Positions 52,517 through 62,844 are shown, counted from the stretch's first letter. The stretch: 64,000 bases of DNA from Nocardia tengchongensis (GCF_018362975.1 NZ_CP074371.1:3906001-3970000); one strand, 5' to 3'. The notes: generated by a model from the letters alone, not told the origin. Translations and numbers: made by a program.

Positions 52517-53602
52517 ATGAGCGAGAGCGACACTCGAACCCGGCTGGGTCTGCTGGAGGGCGACGGCATCGGCCCCGAAATCGTCCGCGCCACCCGGGAT
52601 GTGGTGGACGAGGCGTTCGCGACCACGGGCCTGCCGCCGGTGGAGTGGGTGGTGTTGCCGCTGGGCCACGCGGGGATCGAGCAGTACGGCAGTCCGGTGC
52701 CCGAGCAGACCCTCGCCGGTCTGGCCGAACTCGACGCCTGGATCATGGGCCCGCACGACAGCGCCTCCTACGCCCCCGAACATCGGGCCGGGCTGCCGCC
52801 GGCGGGCGCGGTCCGCAAGCGTTTCGGCCTCTACGCCAATATCCGGCCCGCCCGCACCGTCGAGGGGGTGCGGTCGCTCGCCACGGACATGGATCTGCTG
52901 ATCCTGCGCGAGAACACCGAGGGCCTCTACGCCGACCGCAATATGGCCGCCGGCTCCGGCGAGTTCCAGCCCTCGCGCGATGTCGCGCTGTCGGTCGGCG
53001 TGTTCACCCGGGCCGCGATCGAGCGGATCGCGCACCTGGGGTTCGAGATCGCCGGTGAACGCTCCAAGAAGCTGACCGTGGTGCACAAGGCCAATGTGTT
53101 GCCCATGACCATGGGCATGTTCCGCGACATCTGTTACGAGGTGGCCGCGCAGTACCCGGAGATCGAGGTGAACGACGAGCACGTGGACGCGGCGGCCGCG
53201 CATCTGGTCCGCGCGCCGGGGGACTACGACGTGATCGTCACCGAGAATCTCTTCGGCGACATCCTGTCCGATCTGGCGGGTGAACTGAGTGGTTCGCTGG
53301 GCATGGCCGCCTCGGTGAACTGCTCCGATACCCAGATCATGGCGCAGGCCGTGCACGGGGCGGCCCCGACGCTGGCCGGGCGCAATCGCGCGAACCCGGT
53401 GGCGCTGTTCAACTCCGCCGCGGCGATGCTGCACTGGATGAGCCGCACCCATCACTACAGCGCGTTGCGCCGGGTCGGAGACCGCATCGAACACGCGGTT
53501 GCTGATACGTTGCGAGCTGGTGTTGCAACGTCCGATTTGGGTGGGCTAGCCTCTACCTCCGAATTCACCGAGCAGGTGCGCGCACGGCTGCACCGCTGGT
53601 GA
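52517..53602 (+). CDS. Isocitrate/isopropylmalate dehydrogenase family protein
   Basis: 361 residues. LGLLEGDGIGPEIVRATRDV, LILRENTEGLYADRN, VVHKANVLPMTMGMFRDICY and VIVTENLFGDILSDLAGEL carry the conserved NAD- and metal-binding residues of beta-decarboxylating dehydrogenases. It is not a typical LeuB: the loop around MGPHDSASYAPEHRAGLPPA differs, and the RENTEGLY motif is closer to homoisocitrate/tartrate-type enzymes. The substrate is open. ATG 52517 has GAGG 9 bases upstream. Confidence 0.85.
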   Translation: MSESDTRTRLGLLEGDGIGPEIVRATRDVVDEAFATTGLPPVEWVVLPLGHAGIEQYGSPVPEQTLAGLAELDAWIMGPHDSASYAPEHRAGLPPAGAVRKRFGLYANIRPARTVEGVRSLATDMDLLILRENTEGLYADRNMAAGSGEFQPSRDVALSVGVFTRAAIERIAHLGFEIAGERSKKLTVVHKANVLPMTMGMFRDICYEVAAQYPEIEVNDEHVDAAAAHLVRAPGDYDVIVTENLFGDILSDLAGELSGSLGMAASVNCSDTQIMAQAVHGAAPTLAGRNRANPVALFNSAAAMLHWMSRTHHYSALRRVGDRIEHAVADTLRAGVATSDLGGLASTSEFTEQVRARLHRW

Positions 53603-53754
53603 GCGCGCACTTCCGGGCCGGGCGTGTTCGGCCACGCGCAGGCGTGTCGCCGATTAATGTTCGGTTACCGGCCGACGCGGACGGTGTCACTCGCTTACAT
53701 TTCAAACGGCGAGCGACGCACGGATGTCGCGCACCCGAACTGTGGAGGACTGCT

Positions 53755-54660
53755 GTGTCTGTTCGTAATTCATTTCGCGGGCGTGCCCTGCGGGCCGTCG
53801 TCGTCGTCGCCGGTGGCGCCCTCGCGCTGACCGCGTGTACCAGTAATTCGGAGTCCAACGGTCCGGAGGTGGCCAAGGTCGACGTCACCAAGGTCGACAC
53901 CATCGCCGCCAAGGTGCCCGGCGACATCAAGTCCTCCGGCAAGCTGACCGTCGGCGTCAACGTGCCCTATCAGCCGAACGAGTACCGGGATCCGAGCAGC
54001 GGCAAGATCGTCGGCTTCGACGTCGACCTGATGGACGCGGTCGCCAAGGTGCTGGGCCTGTCGGCCGACTACAAGGAAGCCGACTTCGAGAAGATCATCC
54101 CCTCCATCGAGGCCGGCACCTACAACCTCGGCATGTCCTCCTTCACCGACAACAAGGAGCGCGAGGCCACCGCCGACTTCGTCGACTACTTCTCCGCGGG
54201 CAGCCAGTGGGCCCAGCAGAAGGGCAAGAACGTCGACCCGGACAACGCCTGCGGCAAGCGGGTCGCGGTGCAGCGCACCACCGTTCAGGACACCGACGAA
54301 ATCCCGGCCAAGTCCAAGGCCTGCGTCGCCGCCGGCAAGCCGGAGATCCAGAAGGTCGCCTACGACGAGCAGTCCGCCGCCGCCAACGCCCTGGTGCAGG
54401 GCCAGGTCGACGCCATGTCCGCCGACTCCCCGGTGACCGCGTACGCCATCAAGCAGGCCGGCGACAAGATCGAGCCCGCGGGCAAGATCTTCGACTCGGC
54501 GCCCTACGGCTGGCCGGTCAAGAAGGGCTCCACGCTGGCGCCGGTGCTGCAGGAAGCCGTGCAGTACCTGATGGACAACGGCCAGTACAAGAAGATCGCC
54601 GAGAACTGGGGCGTCCAGGAGGGCGCGATCACCAAGTCCGTCATCAACGGAGCCAGCTGA
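53755..54660 (+). CDS. Glutamate-type ABC transporter substrate-binding lipoprotein
   Basis: 301 residues. Signal peptide with lipobox (GGALALTACTSNSES), then an SBP_bac_3 fold (LTVGVNVPYQPNEYRDPSSG, IVGFDVDLMDAVAKVLGL, GTYNLGMSSFTDNKEREATA). GTG 53755 has GGAGG 6 bases upstream. It is followed directly by its permease and ATPase genes, making a complete polar amino-acid uptake operon, unlike the set at 20.1-21.5 kb. Confidence 0.93.
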   Translation: MSVRNSFRGRALRAVVVVAGGALALTACTSNSESNGPEVAKVDVTKVDTIAAKVPGDIKSSGKLTVGVNVPYQPNEYRDPSSGKIVGFDVDLMDAVAKVLGLSADYKEADFEKIIPSIEAGTYNLGMSSFTDNKEREATADFVDYFSAGSQWAQQKGKNVDPDNACGKRVAVQRTTVQDTDEIPAKSKACVAAGKPEIQKVAYDEQSAAANALVQGQVDAMSADSPVTAYAIKQAGDKIEPAGKIFDSAPYGWPVKKGSTLAPVLQEAVQYLMDNGQYKKIAENWGVQEGAITKSVINGAS

Positions 54661-54665
54661 CCTCT

Positions 54666-55604
54666 ATGTCGCAGGACAAGAACCACCTCTCGATGCCGGT
54701 CGAGAGCGCCGAGCCCGAGCCGATCAAGGCGATTCCGCTGCGACGGCCGGGCCGGTGGATCGCCGCCGCGATCATCCTGATCGCCCTGGCCCTGTTCGTG
54801 TGGGGCGCCAAGACCAACGACGCCTACCACTGGAACACCTACTTCAAGTACCTCGGTGACAAGCGAATCGCCCAGGGCGCGCTGGTGACTCTGGAACTGA
54901 CCGTGCTGGCCATGCTGATCGGCGTGGCGCTGGGCGTGCTGCTGGCGGTCATGCGCCTGTCGCCGAATCCGGTGCTGCGCTCGGTGGCGTGGGCGTACCT
55001 GTGGATCTTCCGCGGGACGCCGGTCTATGTGCAGCTGGTGTTCTGGGGCCTGTTCCCGTCGCTGTACAAGACCATCACCGTGGGCGTGCCGTTCGGGCCG
55101 TCGTTCGCGAGCTTCGATGTGCAGCACTGGTCGGCGCCGTTCTTCTTCGCCATGATCGGCCTGGGTCTCAACGAGGCCGCCTACATGGCCGAAATCGTGC
55201 GCGCCGGAATCAATTCCGTGGGCGAGGGGCAGCGCGAGGCGTCGGTGGCGCTGGGCATGTCGTGGTCGCAGACCATGACCCGCACGGTGCTGCCACAGGC
55301 CATGCGCGTGATCATCCCGCCGACCGGCAACGAGCTCATCTCCATGCTGAAGACCACCTCGCTGGTGACGGCCATCCCGCTCACCACCGACCTCTACGGC
55401 CGGGCCCGCGACATCTACAGCGTGAACTTCCAGCCCATCCCGCTGCTGCTGGTCGCCGCCACCTGGTATCTGGCCGTCACCAGCGTGCTCATGATCGGCC
55501 AGTACTACCTGGAGCGGTACTACTCCCGGGGTTCGTCGCGGCAGCTGACCGCGAAACAGTTGCGCGCCTTGGCCCACGCGCAGGTCGCCGGCGGAACGGG
55601 ATAG
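54666..55604 (+). CDS. Polar amino-acid ABC transporter permease
   Basis: 312 residues. A polar N-terminal ~30 residues, then membrane segments (about five to six). Visible are QGALVTLELTVLAMLIGVAL, AWAYLWIFRGTPVYVQLVFW, AAYMAEIVRAGINSVGEGQR and the coupling EAA loop EASVALGMSWSQTMTRTVLP. It lies 5 bases after the binding-protein gene and ends at the ATPase gene. Confidence 0.93.
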   Translation: MSQDKNHLSMPVESAEPEPIKAIPLRRPGRWIAAAIILIALALFVWGAKTNDAYHWNTYFKYLGDKRIAQGALVTLELTVLAMLIGVALGVLLAVMRLSPNPVLRSVAWAYLWIFRGTPVYVQLVFWGLFPSLYKTITVGVPFGPSFASFDVQHWSAPFFFAMIGLGLNEAAYMAEIVRAGINSVGEGQREASVALGMSWSQTMTRTVLPQAMRVIIPPTGNELISMLKTTSLVTAIPLTTDLYGRARDIYSVNFQPIPLLLVAATWYLAVTSVLMIGQYYLERYYSRGSSRQLTAKQLRALAHAQVAGGTG

Positions 55605-55616
55605 GTGAACGCTGAT

Positions 55617-56447
<831 letters not shown>

Positions 56448-56454
56448 GCGCATA

Positions 56455-56498
56455 ACACGATCGGGGAGCTCCCCCTGCCGGGAGCTCCCCGATCGTGT
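56455..56498. terminator. Bidirectional terminator
   Basis: A perfect 19-bp inverted repeat (56455-56473 with 56480-56498) with a 6-base loop between the ABC operon and the convergent hydrolase gene, whose stop codon it touches. Confidence 0.88.
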
Positions 56499-57337
56499 CA
56501 TTTCCGGAGGAACTCCAGGATCGGTGCGGTCTGGCCGAGGATGGCGTGGCCGACTCCGGGCAGCACCCGGGTGGTCGCGTCCGGCATGGAATCGCTTGCC
56601 CGGCGGGCGGTGTCGGCGGATTTGAACATGACGTCGTCCGCGCCGACGATCACCAGGACCGGCATCGTCACGGTGCTCAGCTGGGCGTCGGTGAAGACGG
56701 GCAGCTTGCCGGTGCGCGGATTGAAGTGGGTGAACGTCAGGGCCACGTCGTCGAGGATCTCGGCGTGGTCGGTGAGGTTCAGGCCGGTGACGATGGCCGC
56801 CGAGCGGCGCAGGTCGTGGTTGCTGAACAGGTGGTCGAGCAGGTTCTTGAAGATCCAGCCGAACTTCTGCTTGCCGATACCGCCGGGGCACAGCAGGGCG
56901 AGCTTGGTGACCTTGTCCGGGCGGCGGACCGCGTAGTCCAGGGCGGTCCAGCCGCCCAGCGACATGCCGACGAAGCTCGCGGCCGAGAGGTCGAGTCCGG
57001 CCAGGACATCGTCGAGCCACAGCGCGACGGCCTCGGTCCCCAGCTCCGGCCGGGCTTCGGCGCTGCCGCCGGGCTCGCCGACCATGTCGACCGCGTACAC
57101 GCGGAAATCCGTTGCCCAGGAAGCGATGCCGCCGAGCCAGGTGGACGAGTTGGATCCCGAACCGTGCAACAGGACCACCGGCGGTGCGTCCTTGGGGCCG
57201 GAGGCGAGCACGAAGGTGTCGCCCTCGCGGGTCGGCACGTGCAGTTGTTCGACCGCGACGGGCCAGCGGCGCAGCAGTTCCTGGTAGCGGGCCGCGATGG
57301 CGGCGCGTCCGGCCTCGGACTTGTAGATCGCGCTCAC
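56498..57337 (-). CDS. Alpha/beta hydrolase
   Basis: 279 residues. The oxyanion region is VVLLHGSGSNSSTWLGGI; the nucleophile elbow is SFVGMSLGGWTALDYAV with the Ser; the acid is in VLVIVGADDVMFK; the His is in LPGVGHAILGQ. Ester or related hydrolysis is likely, substrate unknown. GTG 57337 overlaps the stop of the upstream HTH gene (GTGA), so the two are one operon. Confidence 0.9.
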   Translation of the reverse strand: MSAIYKSEAGRAAIAARYQELLRRWPVAVEQLHVPTREGDTFVLASGPKDAPPVVLLHGSGSNSSTWLGGIASWATDFRVYAVDMVGEPGGSAEARPELGTEAVALWLDDVLAGLDLSAASFVGMSLGGWTALDYAVRRPDKVTKLALLCPGGIGKQKFGWIFKNLLDHLFSNHDLRRSAAIVTGLNLTDHAEILDDVALTFTHFNPRTGKLPVFTDAQLSTVTMPVLVIVGADDVMFKSADTARRASDSMPDATTRVLPGVGHAILGQTAPILEFLRK

Positions 57338-57759
57338 GACGCGAGAACTCCTTCCATGTATTCGAGCAGCCGGGCGGTGTCGCCCAGGCCGCCCACGAGA
57401 ATGACCTTCAGACGGGCACGTTCCCGGTCGTAGAAGGTCTGCACCCGCAGCGGCTGCCCCTGCCCGGTCCCGGTGCCCGCCGCCGCGGTCAGCAGCGTGC
57501 CGACCCGGTCGGCGATCGCCGGATCGGCGGCGTCGACCTCGATGATGCTGGAGACCTCCGAATACCGTTGCCGGGCAACCGATCCGCCCTCGGGAGCGGG
57601 CAGGCCGGTGAAGGCTTCCAGATCGGCCCGGGTGATGCGGTACTGCTTGCCGATGCGGGTGGCCGGCAGCTTCCCGTCCCGCACGTACCCGCGGACGGTG
57701 CGCACGTGCAGGCCGAGCCGTTCGGCGACTTCTTCGACGGAGTAGAGACGATCGGTCAC
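57334..57759 (-). CDS. Excisionase-family (MerR-like) HTH regulator
   Basis: 141 residues. The N-terminal HTH is visible as YSVEEVAERLGLHVRTVRGY and VRDGKLPATRIGKQYRITRA (about residues 6-46), the BldC/excisionase pattern. A C-terminal ~90-residue domain follows with beta character (IIEVDAADPAIADRVGTLL, LKVILVGGLGDTARLLEYME), probably ligand-binding or dimerising. GTG 57759 is chosen; the upstream extension of the frame lacks homology. It likely controls its own operon with the hydrolase. Confidence 0.8.
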   Translation of the reverse strand: MTDRLYSVEEVAERLGLHVRTVRGYVRDGKLPATRIGKQYRITRADLEAFTGLPAPEGGSVARQRYSEVSSIIEVDAADPAIADRVGTLLTAAAGTGTGQGQPLRVQTFYDRERARLKVILVGGLGDTARLLEYMEGVLAS

Positions 57760-57896
57760 GAAAACTACCGTAACCGTCCCTATCTGAGGTTTCAATAGGG
57801 AAGTTTGGGGAAATTGTGTGATAGCGCGTACGGGGAGCCGTCTAGCCAACTACGGTTTGTAGTAGTTATTCGGTCGCACCGTTGGGAGTCGGCGAC

Positions 57897-58352
57897 ATGG
57901 GGATGACAGCGGCAGCAGAACGTCCGGTCGCGCGGGCGCGATGGAGCTTCCTGCAGTGGGCGGTGCTGGTGGTCGGGGCCGTGCACATCGTCTGGGCGAT
58001 CGCGGGCTGGATCGCCGAACCCAGCTTCGCGCTGGGGGAACATGCCCCGGCCACACCGGTTCTCGGCATGGACTACAACGGCTGGCACGGGCTCGCGGGC
58101 CTGTTGCTGTTCACGCCCGCGCTGCTCGCCGCCCGGCGCAAGCGCTGGGCCGCCTGGTACTGCGTGATCGCCGCTGTCGGAGGCGGATTCGTGGTCGGCG
58201 TCTGGGCGCTGTTCGCGCACCACGTCGTGATATTCAGCTTCCCGCATCACCGCAGCGACGCCGTCGAACACATCGTGACCGGCGTCGTGCTGCTGGCGCT
58301 GGTCGGCGTTCAGGCCGTCCGCGACCGCGGCCTGCGAGCCGTGTTCGCCTGA
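57897..58352 (+). CDS. Small four-helix membrane protein
   Basis: 151 residues with four hydrophobic segments (about residues 20-40, 63-78, 86-108 and 122-140) and conserved-looking motifs such as GMDYNGWHGLAGLLL and FPHHRSDAVEHIVTG. I do not recognise the family with confidence. ATG 57897 has GGGAG about 8 bases upstream. Its end overlaps the convergent LysR gene by 43 bases. Confidence 0.7.
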   Translation: MGMTAAAERPVARARWSFLQWAVLVVGAVHIVWAIAGWIAEPSFALGEHAPATPVLGMDYNGWHGLAGLLLFTPALLAARRKRWAAWYCVIAAVGGGFVVGVWALFAHHVVIFSFPHHRSDAVEHIVTGVVLLALVGVQAVRDRGLRAVFA

Positions 58353-59251
58353 CTCGGATGCTTCCAGCTCGCGAGGGCGATGCGGAGTTGGCCGAGCAGG
58401 ACTTTCGCGGCCGGGCTCGTCGGGCGCTCGGCGCTCCACGCCAGGACCAGGCGACCGCGCATTTCCGGGTCGATCTCGAGGGTGCGGATGCCGAGCCGGG
58501 CCGCCTCCTCCGGCGGGATCCGCGGAATGACGGCCACGCCCAGGTCGTGCGCGGCCAGCCGGATCAGGAACGAGGGGGCGGCGGCCTCGAAGGCCACCTC
58601 GGGAGTCAGTCCCGCCGCGGCGCACGAGGTTTCGAGTAGTCCGCGCAGTCCGGTGCCCCGCGGCAGGCAGACCAGGGGGTGAGTGCACAACTCCGCCAGG
58701 GTGATTCGATCGCCGAAGCCCTCGGCGCCGGTCGCGACGGCGGCGACGATCGGGCTGTCGTAGACGGTCTCGGAGTGGACGTCGGCGTCCAGATCGCCGG
58801 AGATGCTGAGCAGGCCGATATCCAGTTCGCCGCGGCGCAGGGCGGCGTACATGGTCTCGGAATCGTCCTCGGTGAGGGAGATGCCGATCTGCGGGTGATC
58901 GCGATGGAAGTCGGCCAGCACCCGGGCCAGGTCGATCTCCTCACCGGCCGCGCCGGAGATCATCCCGACCCGTACGTGCCCGCGCAGCAGTCCGGTGAAT
59001 TCGTCGACCGTGTGGGTGATGCGCTCGACCTGCTCCAGGGCCGCCCGGGCGATCGGCAGCACCGCCGCGCCGACCGGGGTGAGGGTGACCGAACGACTCG
59101 ATCGGTCCAGAAGCGGTTGCCCCAGTTCGCGTTCCAGCTGCTTGATCTGCGCGCTCAGCCCGGGCTGTGCCAGGTGCAGACGCGCGGCGGCCCGGGTGAA
59201 GTTGGCCTCGTCGGCGACCGTGACGAAGTACCGCAGCTGACGCAGTTCCAT
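58310..59251 (-). CDS. LysR-type transcriptional regulator
   Basis: 313 residues. The N-terminal winged HTH (RQLRYFVTVADEANFTRAAA, LHLAQPGLSAQIKQLERELG) is followed by a two-lobed effector domain. LysR proteins usually regulate the divergent neighbour, here the flavin oxidoreductase at 59322, from the 70-base gap between them, which is AT-rich compared with the surroundings. The inducer is unknown; the last ~20 residues are basic and overlap the convergent gene. Confidence 0.92.
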   Translation of the reverse strand: MELRQLRYFVTVADEANFTRAAARLHLAQPGLSAQIKQLERELGQPLLDRSSRSVTLTPVGAAVLPIARAALEQVERITHTVDEFTGLLRGHVRVGMISGAAGEEIDLARVLADFHRDHPQIGISLTEDDSETMYAALRRGELDIGLLSISGDLDADVHSETVYDSPIVAAVATGAEGFGDRITLAELCTHPLVCLPRGTGLRGLLETSCAAAGLTPEVAFEAAAPSFLIRLAAHDLGVAVIPRIPPEEAARLGIRTLEIDPEMRGRLVLAWSAERPTSPAAKVLLGQLRIALASWKHPSQANTARRPRSRTA

Positions 59252-59321
59252 AACTGATGATTATAGCTACGAGAAAATCTATCTGTTGGAGTTCTTGTTC
59301 GGGCGCGCGCAGAGTGAAGTC

Positions 59322-60686
59322 ATGACGAAGACAGCGATCACCGAACTGCCCACCACCACCGGCCCGGTCTTCCAGCCCGGCGACACCGGCTACGACGCCG
59401 AGATCGCCGGATTCCAGACCGCCTACACCCACCGGCCCGCCGTGATCGTCGCCGCGGCCCACGCCGAGGACGTCCGCGCCGCCGTGGAATACGCGGCGCG
59501 CCACGGCCTTCCGATCGCGGTGCAGGCCACCGGCCACGGCCTCTCGGTCGCCACCGACGGCGGGGTGCTCATCACCACCCGGAAGATGACCGACATCCGC
59601 GTCGACGCGGCGGCGCGTACCGCTCGCATCGGAGCGGGCGTGCAGGCCGGGGCGCTGATCGAAGCGGCCGCCGCGCACGGCCTCGCACCGCTGAACGGCT
59701 CCTCGCTGTCGGTCGGCGTGGTCGGATACATCCTCGGCGGCGGCGTCGGCATCCTGGCCCGCGAATACGGTTACGCCGCAGAGCATGTGCGGACCATCGA
59801 GATCGTCACCGCCGACGGCCGGCTGCGGACGCTCACCCCGGGCGACGAGCTGTTCGGCGCGGTGCTGGGCACCGGCGGCAACTTCGGCGTCGTCACCGCG
59901 CTGGAACTGGACCTGCTGCCCGTCACCCAGGTGTACGGCGGCCAGTTGCAGTTCGACACCGCGCTGGTGGCCCCGGCGCTGGAGGCGTGGCGGCTGTGGA
60001 CCCAGGACGTGCCCGAGACCGTCACCTCGGCCATCACCATGCTGACCTTCCCCGACCTCCCGCAACTGCCCGAGCACCTGCGCGGCCGCTACGTGGCGAC
60101 CATCAACATCGCCTTCACCGGCAGTGCGGAAGAGGGCGAGCGGCTGGTCGCGCCGCTGCGTGCGGTCGGGGCGCGCATGACCGACGACCTGCGGATGATG
60201 CCGTACACCGAAAGCCATGCCATCTACCGGGATCCGGACCACCCGCACGCCTACACCGCCACCAACGCGCTGCTCTCCGAACTGCCCGCCGACGCCACCG
60301 ACGCCTTCCTGGAGGTGACCGGCCCGGACGCCGCGCTGCCGACGGTGGCCGGATTCCGGCACCTGGGTGGCGCGCTGAGCCGCCCGGGCCCGCACGGCAT
60401 CTCGATGGATCACCGCGACGCGCAGTACATCGCGCGGATGCTGGCCATGCCGCAGCCGGGCAATGCCGAGCAGGTGCGCGATCAGCTGGCGCTGGTGCGA
60501 AAGACGTTGCAGCCCTGGACCGTCGGCCACAACCTCAATTTCCTCTACGGCAGCGGCGACCAGGCCGACGAGGCGCAGACCCGCGCCGGGTACAGCGCCG
60601 CCGGCTATGACCGGCTGGCCGCGCTCAAGGCGCAGTACGACCCGGCCAACCTGTTCCGCAACAACCGCAATATCCGGCCTCGCTGA
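59322..60686 (+). CDS. FAD-binding (BBE-type) oxidoreductase
   Basis: 454 residues. An FAD_binding_4 domain opens with PAVIVAAAHAEDVRAAVEYA, the possible covalent-FAD His lies in QATGHGLSVATDGGVLI, and GSSLSVGVVGYILGGGVGIL follows. A substrate domain leads to the C-terminal BBE motif YDPANLFRNNRNIRP. Family members oxidise sugars or aromatic and polyketide products. ATG 59322 is chosen over an upstream in-frame ATG at 59286. Probably regulated by the divergent LysR. Confidence 0.9.
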   Translation: MTKTAITELPTTTGPVFQPGDTGYDAEIAGFQTAYTHRPAVIVAAAHAEDVRAAVEYAARHGLPIAVQATGHGLSVATDGGVLITTRKMTDIRVDAAARTARIGAGVQAGALIEAAAAHGLAPLNGSSLSVGVVGYILGGGVGILAREYGYAAEHVRTIEIVTADGRLRTLTPGDELFGAVLGTGGNFGVVTALELDLLPVTQVYGGQLQFDTALVAPALEAWRLWTQDVPETVTSAITMLTFPDLPQLPEHLRGRYVATINIAFTGSAEEGERLVAPLRAVGARMTDDLRMMPYTESHAIYRDPDHPHAYTATNALLSELPADATDAFLEVTGPDAALPTVAGFRHLGGALSRPGPHGISMDHRDAQYIARMLAMPQPGNAEQVRDQLALVRKTLQPWTVGHNLNFLYGSGDQADEAQTRAGYSAAGYDRLAALKAQYDPANLFRNNRNIRPR

Positions 60687-60717
60687 ACTCGCACTGGTCA
60701 ACCGGGACGGCTCGCGC

Positions 60718-60741
60718 TATCGTAGTGATATCACTTCGATA
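60718..60741. promoter_or_regulatory. 24-bp palindromic operator before the SPFH gene
   Basis: A 24-base palindrome with one mismatch per arm pair, centred on AGTGATATCACT, immediately upstream of the ribosome-binding site of the SPFH gene. The two-gene operon ends with a ribbon-helix-helix-like protein that is a natural candidate to bind it. Confidence 0.6.
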
Positions 60742-60754
60742 CTAGGAGAGTGTC

Positions 60755-61630
60755 ATGGAGTTGCGTCGAGCATTCCGGTTGAACGGCTTCCTCATGCTGG
60801 GGGTGTTCGTCCTGCTGATCATCGGAATCGTGGTTGAGTCGCACGCGCTGAGCACCGGCGCGGACGGGGCCGCGCGGACGGTCATCGGCGTCGCGATGGC
60901 GGCCACCATCCTGGCGGCGGTGCTGGCGGCCAGCGGATTCATCACGGTGAATCCCAACCAGGCCAAGGTGATCCAGTTCTTCGGCCGCTACATCGGATCG
61001 GTCAACGAGGCCGGATTCCACTGGGTGACCCCGCTGTCCAGCCGGCGCGGGATCTCGCTGCGGATCCGCAACTTCGAGACCCAGAAGCTGAAGGTCAACG
61101 ACCTCGACGGCAACCCGGTCGAGATCGCCGCCGTCGTCGTCTACCAGGTGGTCGACAGCTACAAGGCCGCCTTCGCGGTCGACGACTACGAGGACTTCGT
61201 GCGCACCCAGTCCGAGACCGCGGTCCGGCACCTGGCCACCACCCACCCCTACCAGACCGATGACTCGAGCACCTCCAGCCTGCGCGACGGCGCCGAGGTC
61301 GCCGGGGAACTCACCACCGAACTGCGCGCCCGCACCGAACTGGCCGGCATCGAGATCATCGAGGCCCGCATCACCCACCTCGCCTACGCGCCGGAGATCG
61401 CCCAGGCCATGCTGGTTCGCCAGCAGGCCGCCCAGGTGGTCGCCGCCCGCAGCCGCATCGTCGAAGGCGCGGTCGGTATGGTCGGCATGGCCCTGGACCG
61501 ACTCGCGGAACAGGGCGTGGTCGATCTGGATGAGGAGCGCAAGGCGGCAATGGTGTCCAACCTGCTGGTCGTGCTGTGCGGAGACCGCTCCGCCGCACCC
61601 GTGGTCAACGCCGGCACCCTCTACGCCTGA
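60755..61630 (+). CDS. SPFH/band 7 domain membrane protein
   Basis: 291 residues. Two N-terminal hydrophobic segments (about residues 9-28 and 42-65) anchor the protein, then an SPFH domain: [40 protein letters not shown] and [21 protein letters not shown] helical part with [20 protein letters not shown] follows. SPFH proteins oligomerise at membranes and scaffold microdomains or proteases. ATG 60755 has AGGAGAG upstream. Its TGA overlaps the next ATG, coupling it to the small DNA-binding gene. Confidence 0.9.
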   Translation: MELRRAFRLNGFLMLGVFVLLIIGIVVESHALSTGADGAARTVIGVAMAATILAAVLAASGFITVNPNQAKVIQFFGRYIGSVNEAGFHWVTPLSSRRGISLRIRNFETQKLKVNDLDGNPVEIAAVVVYQVVDSYKAAFAVDDYEDFVRTQSETAVRHLATTHPYQTDDSSTSSLRDGAEVAGELTTELRARTELAGIEIIEARITHLAYAPEIAQAMLVRQQAAQVVAARSRIVEGAVGMVGMALDRLAEQGVVDLDEERKAAMVSNLLVVLCGDRSAAPVVNAGTLYA

Positions 61631-61794
61631 TGTCCGCCGCCAAGCGTGAGCCGAAACGCGTCCTGCTGCGCCTGGATCCGGCCGTCCACGACGCCATCGC
61701 CAAATGGGCGGCCGACGACCTGCGCAGCATCAACGCCCAGATCGAATACGCGCTCCGGCTGGCGTTGAAACAGGTTGGGCGCGAACCGAAGTAA
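61630..61794 (+). CDS. Small ribbon-helix-helix (Arc-like) protein
   Basis: 54 residues: basic start (AAKREPKRVLLRLDPAVHDA) giving the DNA-contacting strand R-V-L-L-R-L, then two helices (IAKWAADDLRSINAQIEYAL). This is the size and pattern of Arc/CopG-type repressors that bind palindromes as dimers. TGATG overlap with the SPFH gene. Probably represses its own operon at 60718-60741. Confidence 0.75.
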   Translation: MSAAKREPKRVLLRLDPAVHDAIAKWAADDLRSINAQIEYALRLALKQVGREPK

Positions 61795-61904
61795 TCACGA
61801 CACCAGGTCGGCGCTGTCGATCAGGAACCCCCGCCGAGCCGGACCAGCTGCGCCCGCCGCAACTCGGTTCCGGCTCGGCCGTCGTCGTAGCGCAGGGCAG
61901 GGGC

Positions 61905-62777
61905 TCAGTTCGCTTTTTGGGTGACGAAAATGGCCGTGCCGGGGAAGATCTCGCCGCGGAGCGGGCTCCACTGGCCCCATTCGCGGTCGAGCCATTCCGG
62001 CCAGTCGGGTTCGATGATGTCCACCAGGGTGAGGCCGGCGGCGACGATCTCGCGGACGCGGTCGCCGATGGTGCGGTGGTGCTCGACGTAGGTGGGTTCG
62101 CCGTCGGGGCCCACCTCCACGTACGGGGTGCGGTCGAAATAGGGGATGGTGGCGCGCAGGCCGGCGGGGCCGGGGTCGTCGGGGAAGATCCAGCGCATGG
62201 GGTGGTTGACGGAGAAGACCCAGCGGCCGCCCGGGCGCAGCACGCGGTGGACTTCACGCATCACCCGCGCGGAATCGGCGACGAAGGGGACGCCGCCGAA
62301 CGCCGAGCAGGCCAGATCGAAGGACGCGTCGGCGAAGGGCAAATCCTCGGCGCCGGCCTGGACCAGGGGGACTCGCGGACCACCCGCGGCCATCGCGGCC
62401 AGACCGCGGTCCAGCATCGAGCGCGAGATGTCCAGCCCGACCGGGTGCGCACCGTGCGAAGCCAGCCAACGCGAGCACGGGGCCGAGCCGCAGCCGATCT
62501 CCAGGATCCGCTTTCCTTCTATATCACCGAGCAGATGCCAGTCACCCTCGTGCAATCCCTCCGGGCACCACACGAACTCACCGGCGGGGGAGTCCACGCC
62601 CAGGAAGTCGGCGTGCGTGTCGTGGTAGGCCGCCGCGTCGGCGTCCCACCATTTGCGGCTGGCGCGCGCACTGGATTGCGAATCGACCTTGGCGCGGGTC
62701 ACTCCCACCGTGCCGAGCAGGGCGTTGGCCTCGGCGTGCCGGGCGTCGTCGGGGGTGGCAGAGTGATCTTCGGACAT
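61905..62777 (-). CDS. Class I SAM-dependent methyltransferase
   Basis: 290 residues. Motif I is RILEIGCGSAPCSRWLASHG; the acidic residue ending motif II is in GLDISRSMLDRGL; motif III/IV region is LPFADASFDLACSAFGGVPF. The N-terminal ~90 residues include KWWDADAAAYHDTHADFLG. The substrate is unknown. The gene is divergent from rpsA, with a 293-base gap. Confidence 0.92.
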   Translation of the reverse strand: MSEDHSATPDDARHAEANALLGTVGVTRAKVDSQSSARASRKWWDADAAAYHDTHADFLGVDSPAGEFVWCPEGLHEGDWHLLGDIEGKRILEIGCGSAPCSRWLASHGAHPVGLDISRSMLDRGLAAMAAGGPRVPLVQAGAEDLPFADASFDLACSAFGGVPFVADSARVMREVHRVLRPGGRWVFSVNHPMRWIFPDDPGPAGLRATIPYFDRTPYVEVGPDGEPTYVEHHRTIGDRVREIVAAGLTLVDIIEPDWPEWLDREWGQWSPLRGEIFPGTAIFVTQKAN

Positions 62778-62814
62778 GGGCTCACCCTAGCGAGGGTTGC
62801 GATGGGACCCATGT

Positions 62815-62844
62815 TTGCTTGGTACAACACCCGTCGCGTACGCT
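62815..62844 (+). promoter_or_regulatory. Candidate rpsA promoter
   Basis: TTGCTT (62815-62820) and TACGCT (62839-62844) with an 18-base spacer. This would give an rpsA leader of more than 200 bases, which could hold control elements such as the binding site for autogenous regulation. Other promoters are possible. Confidence 0.35.
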
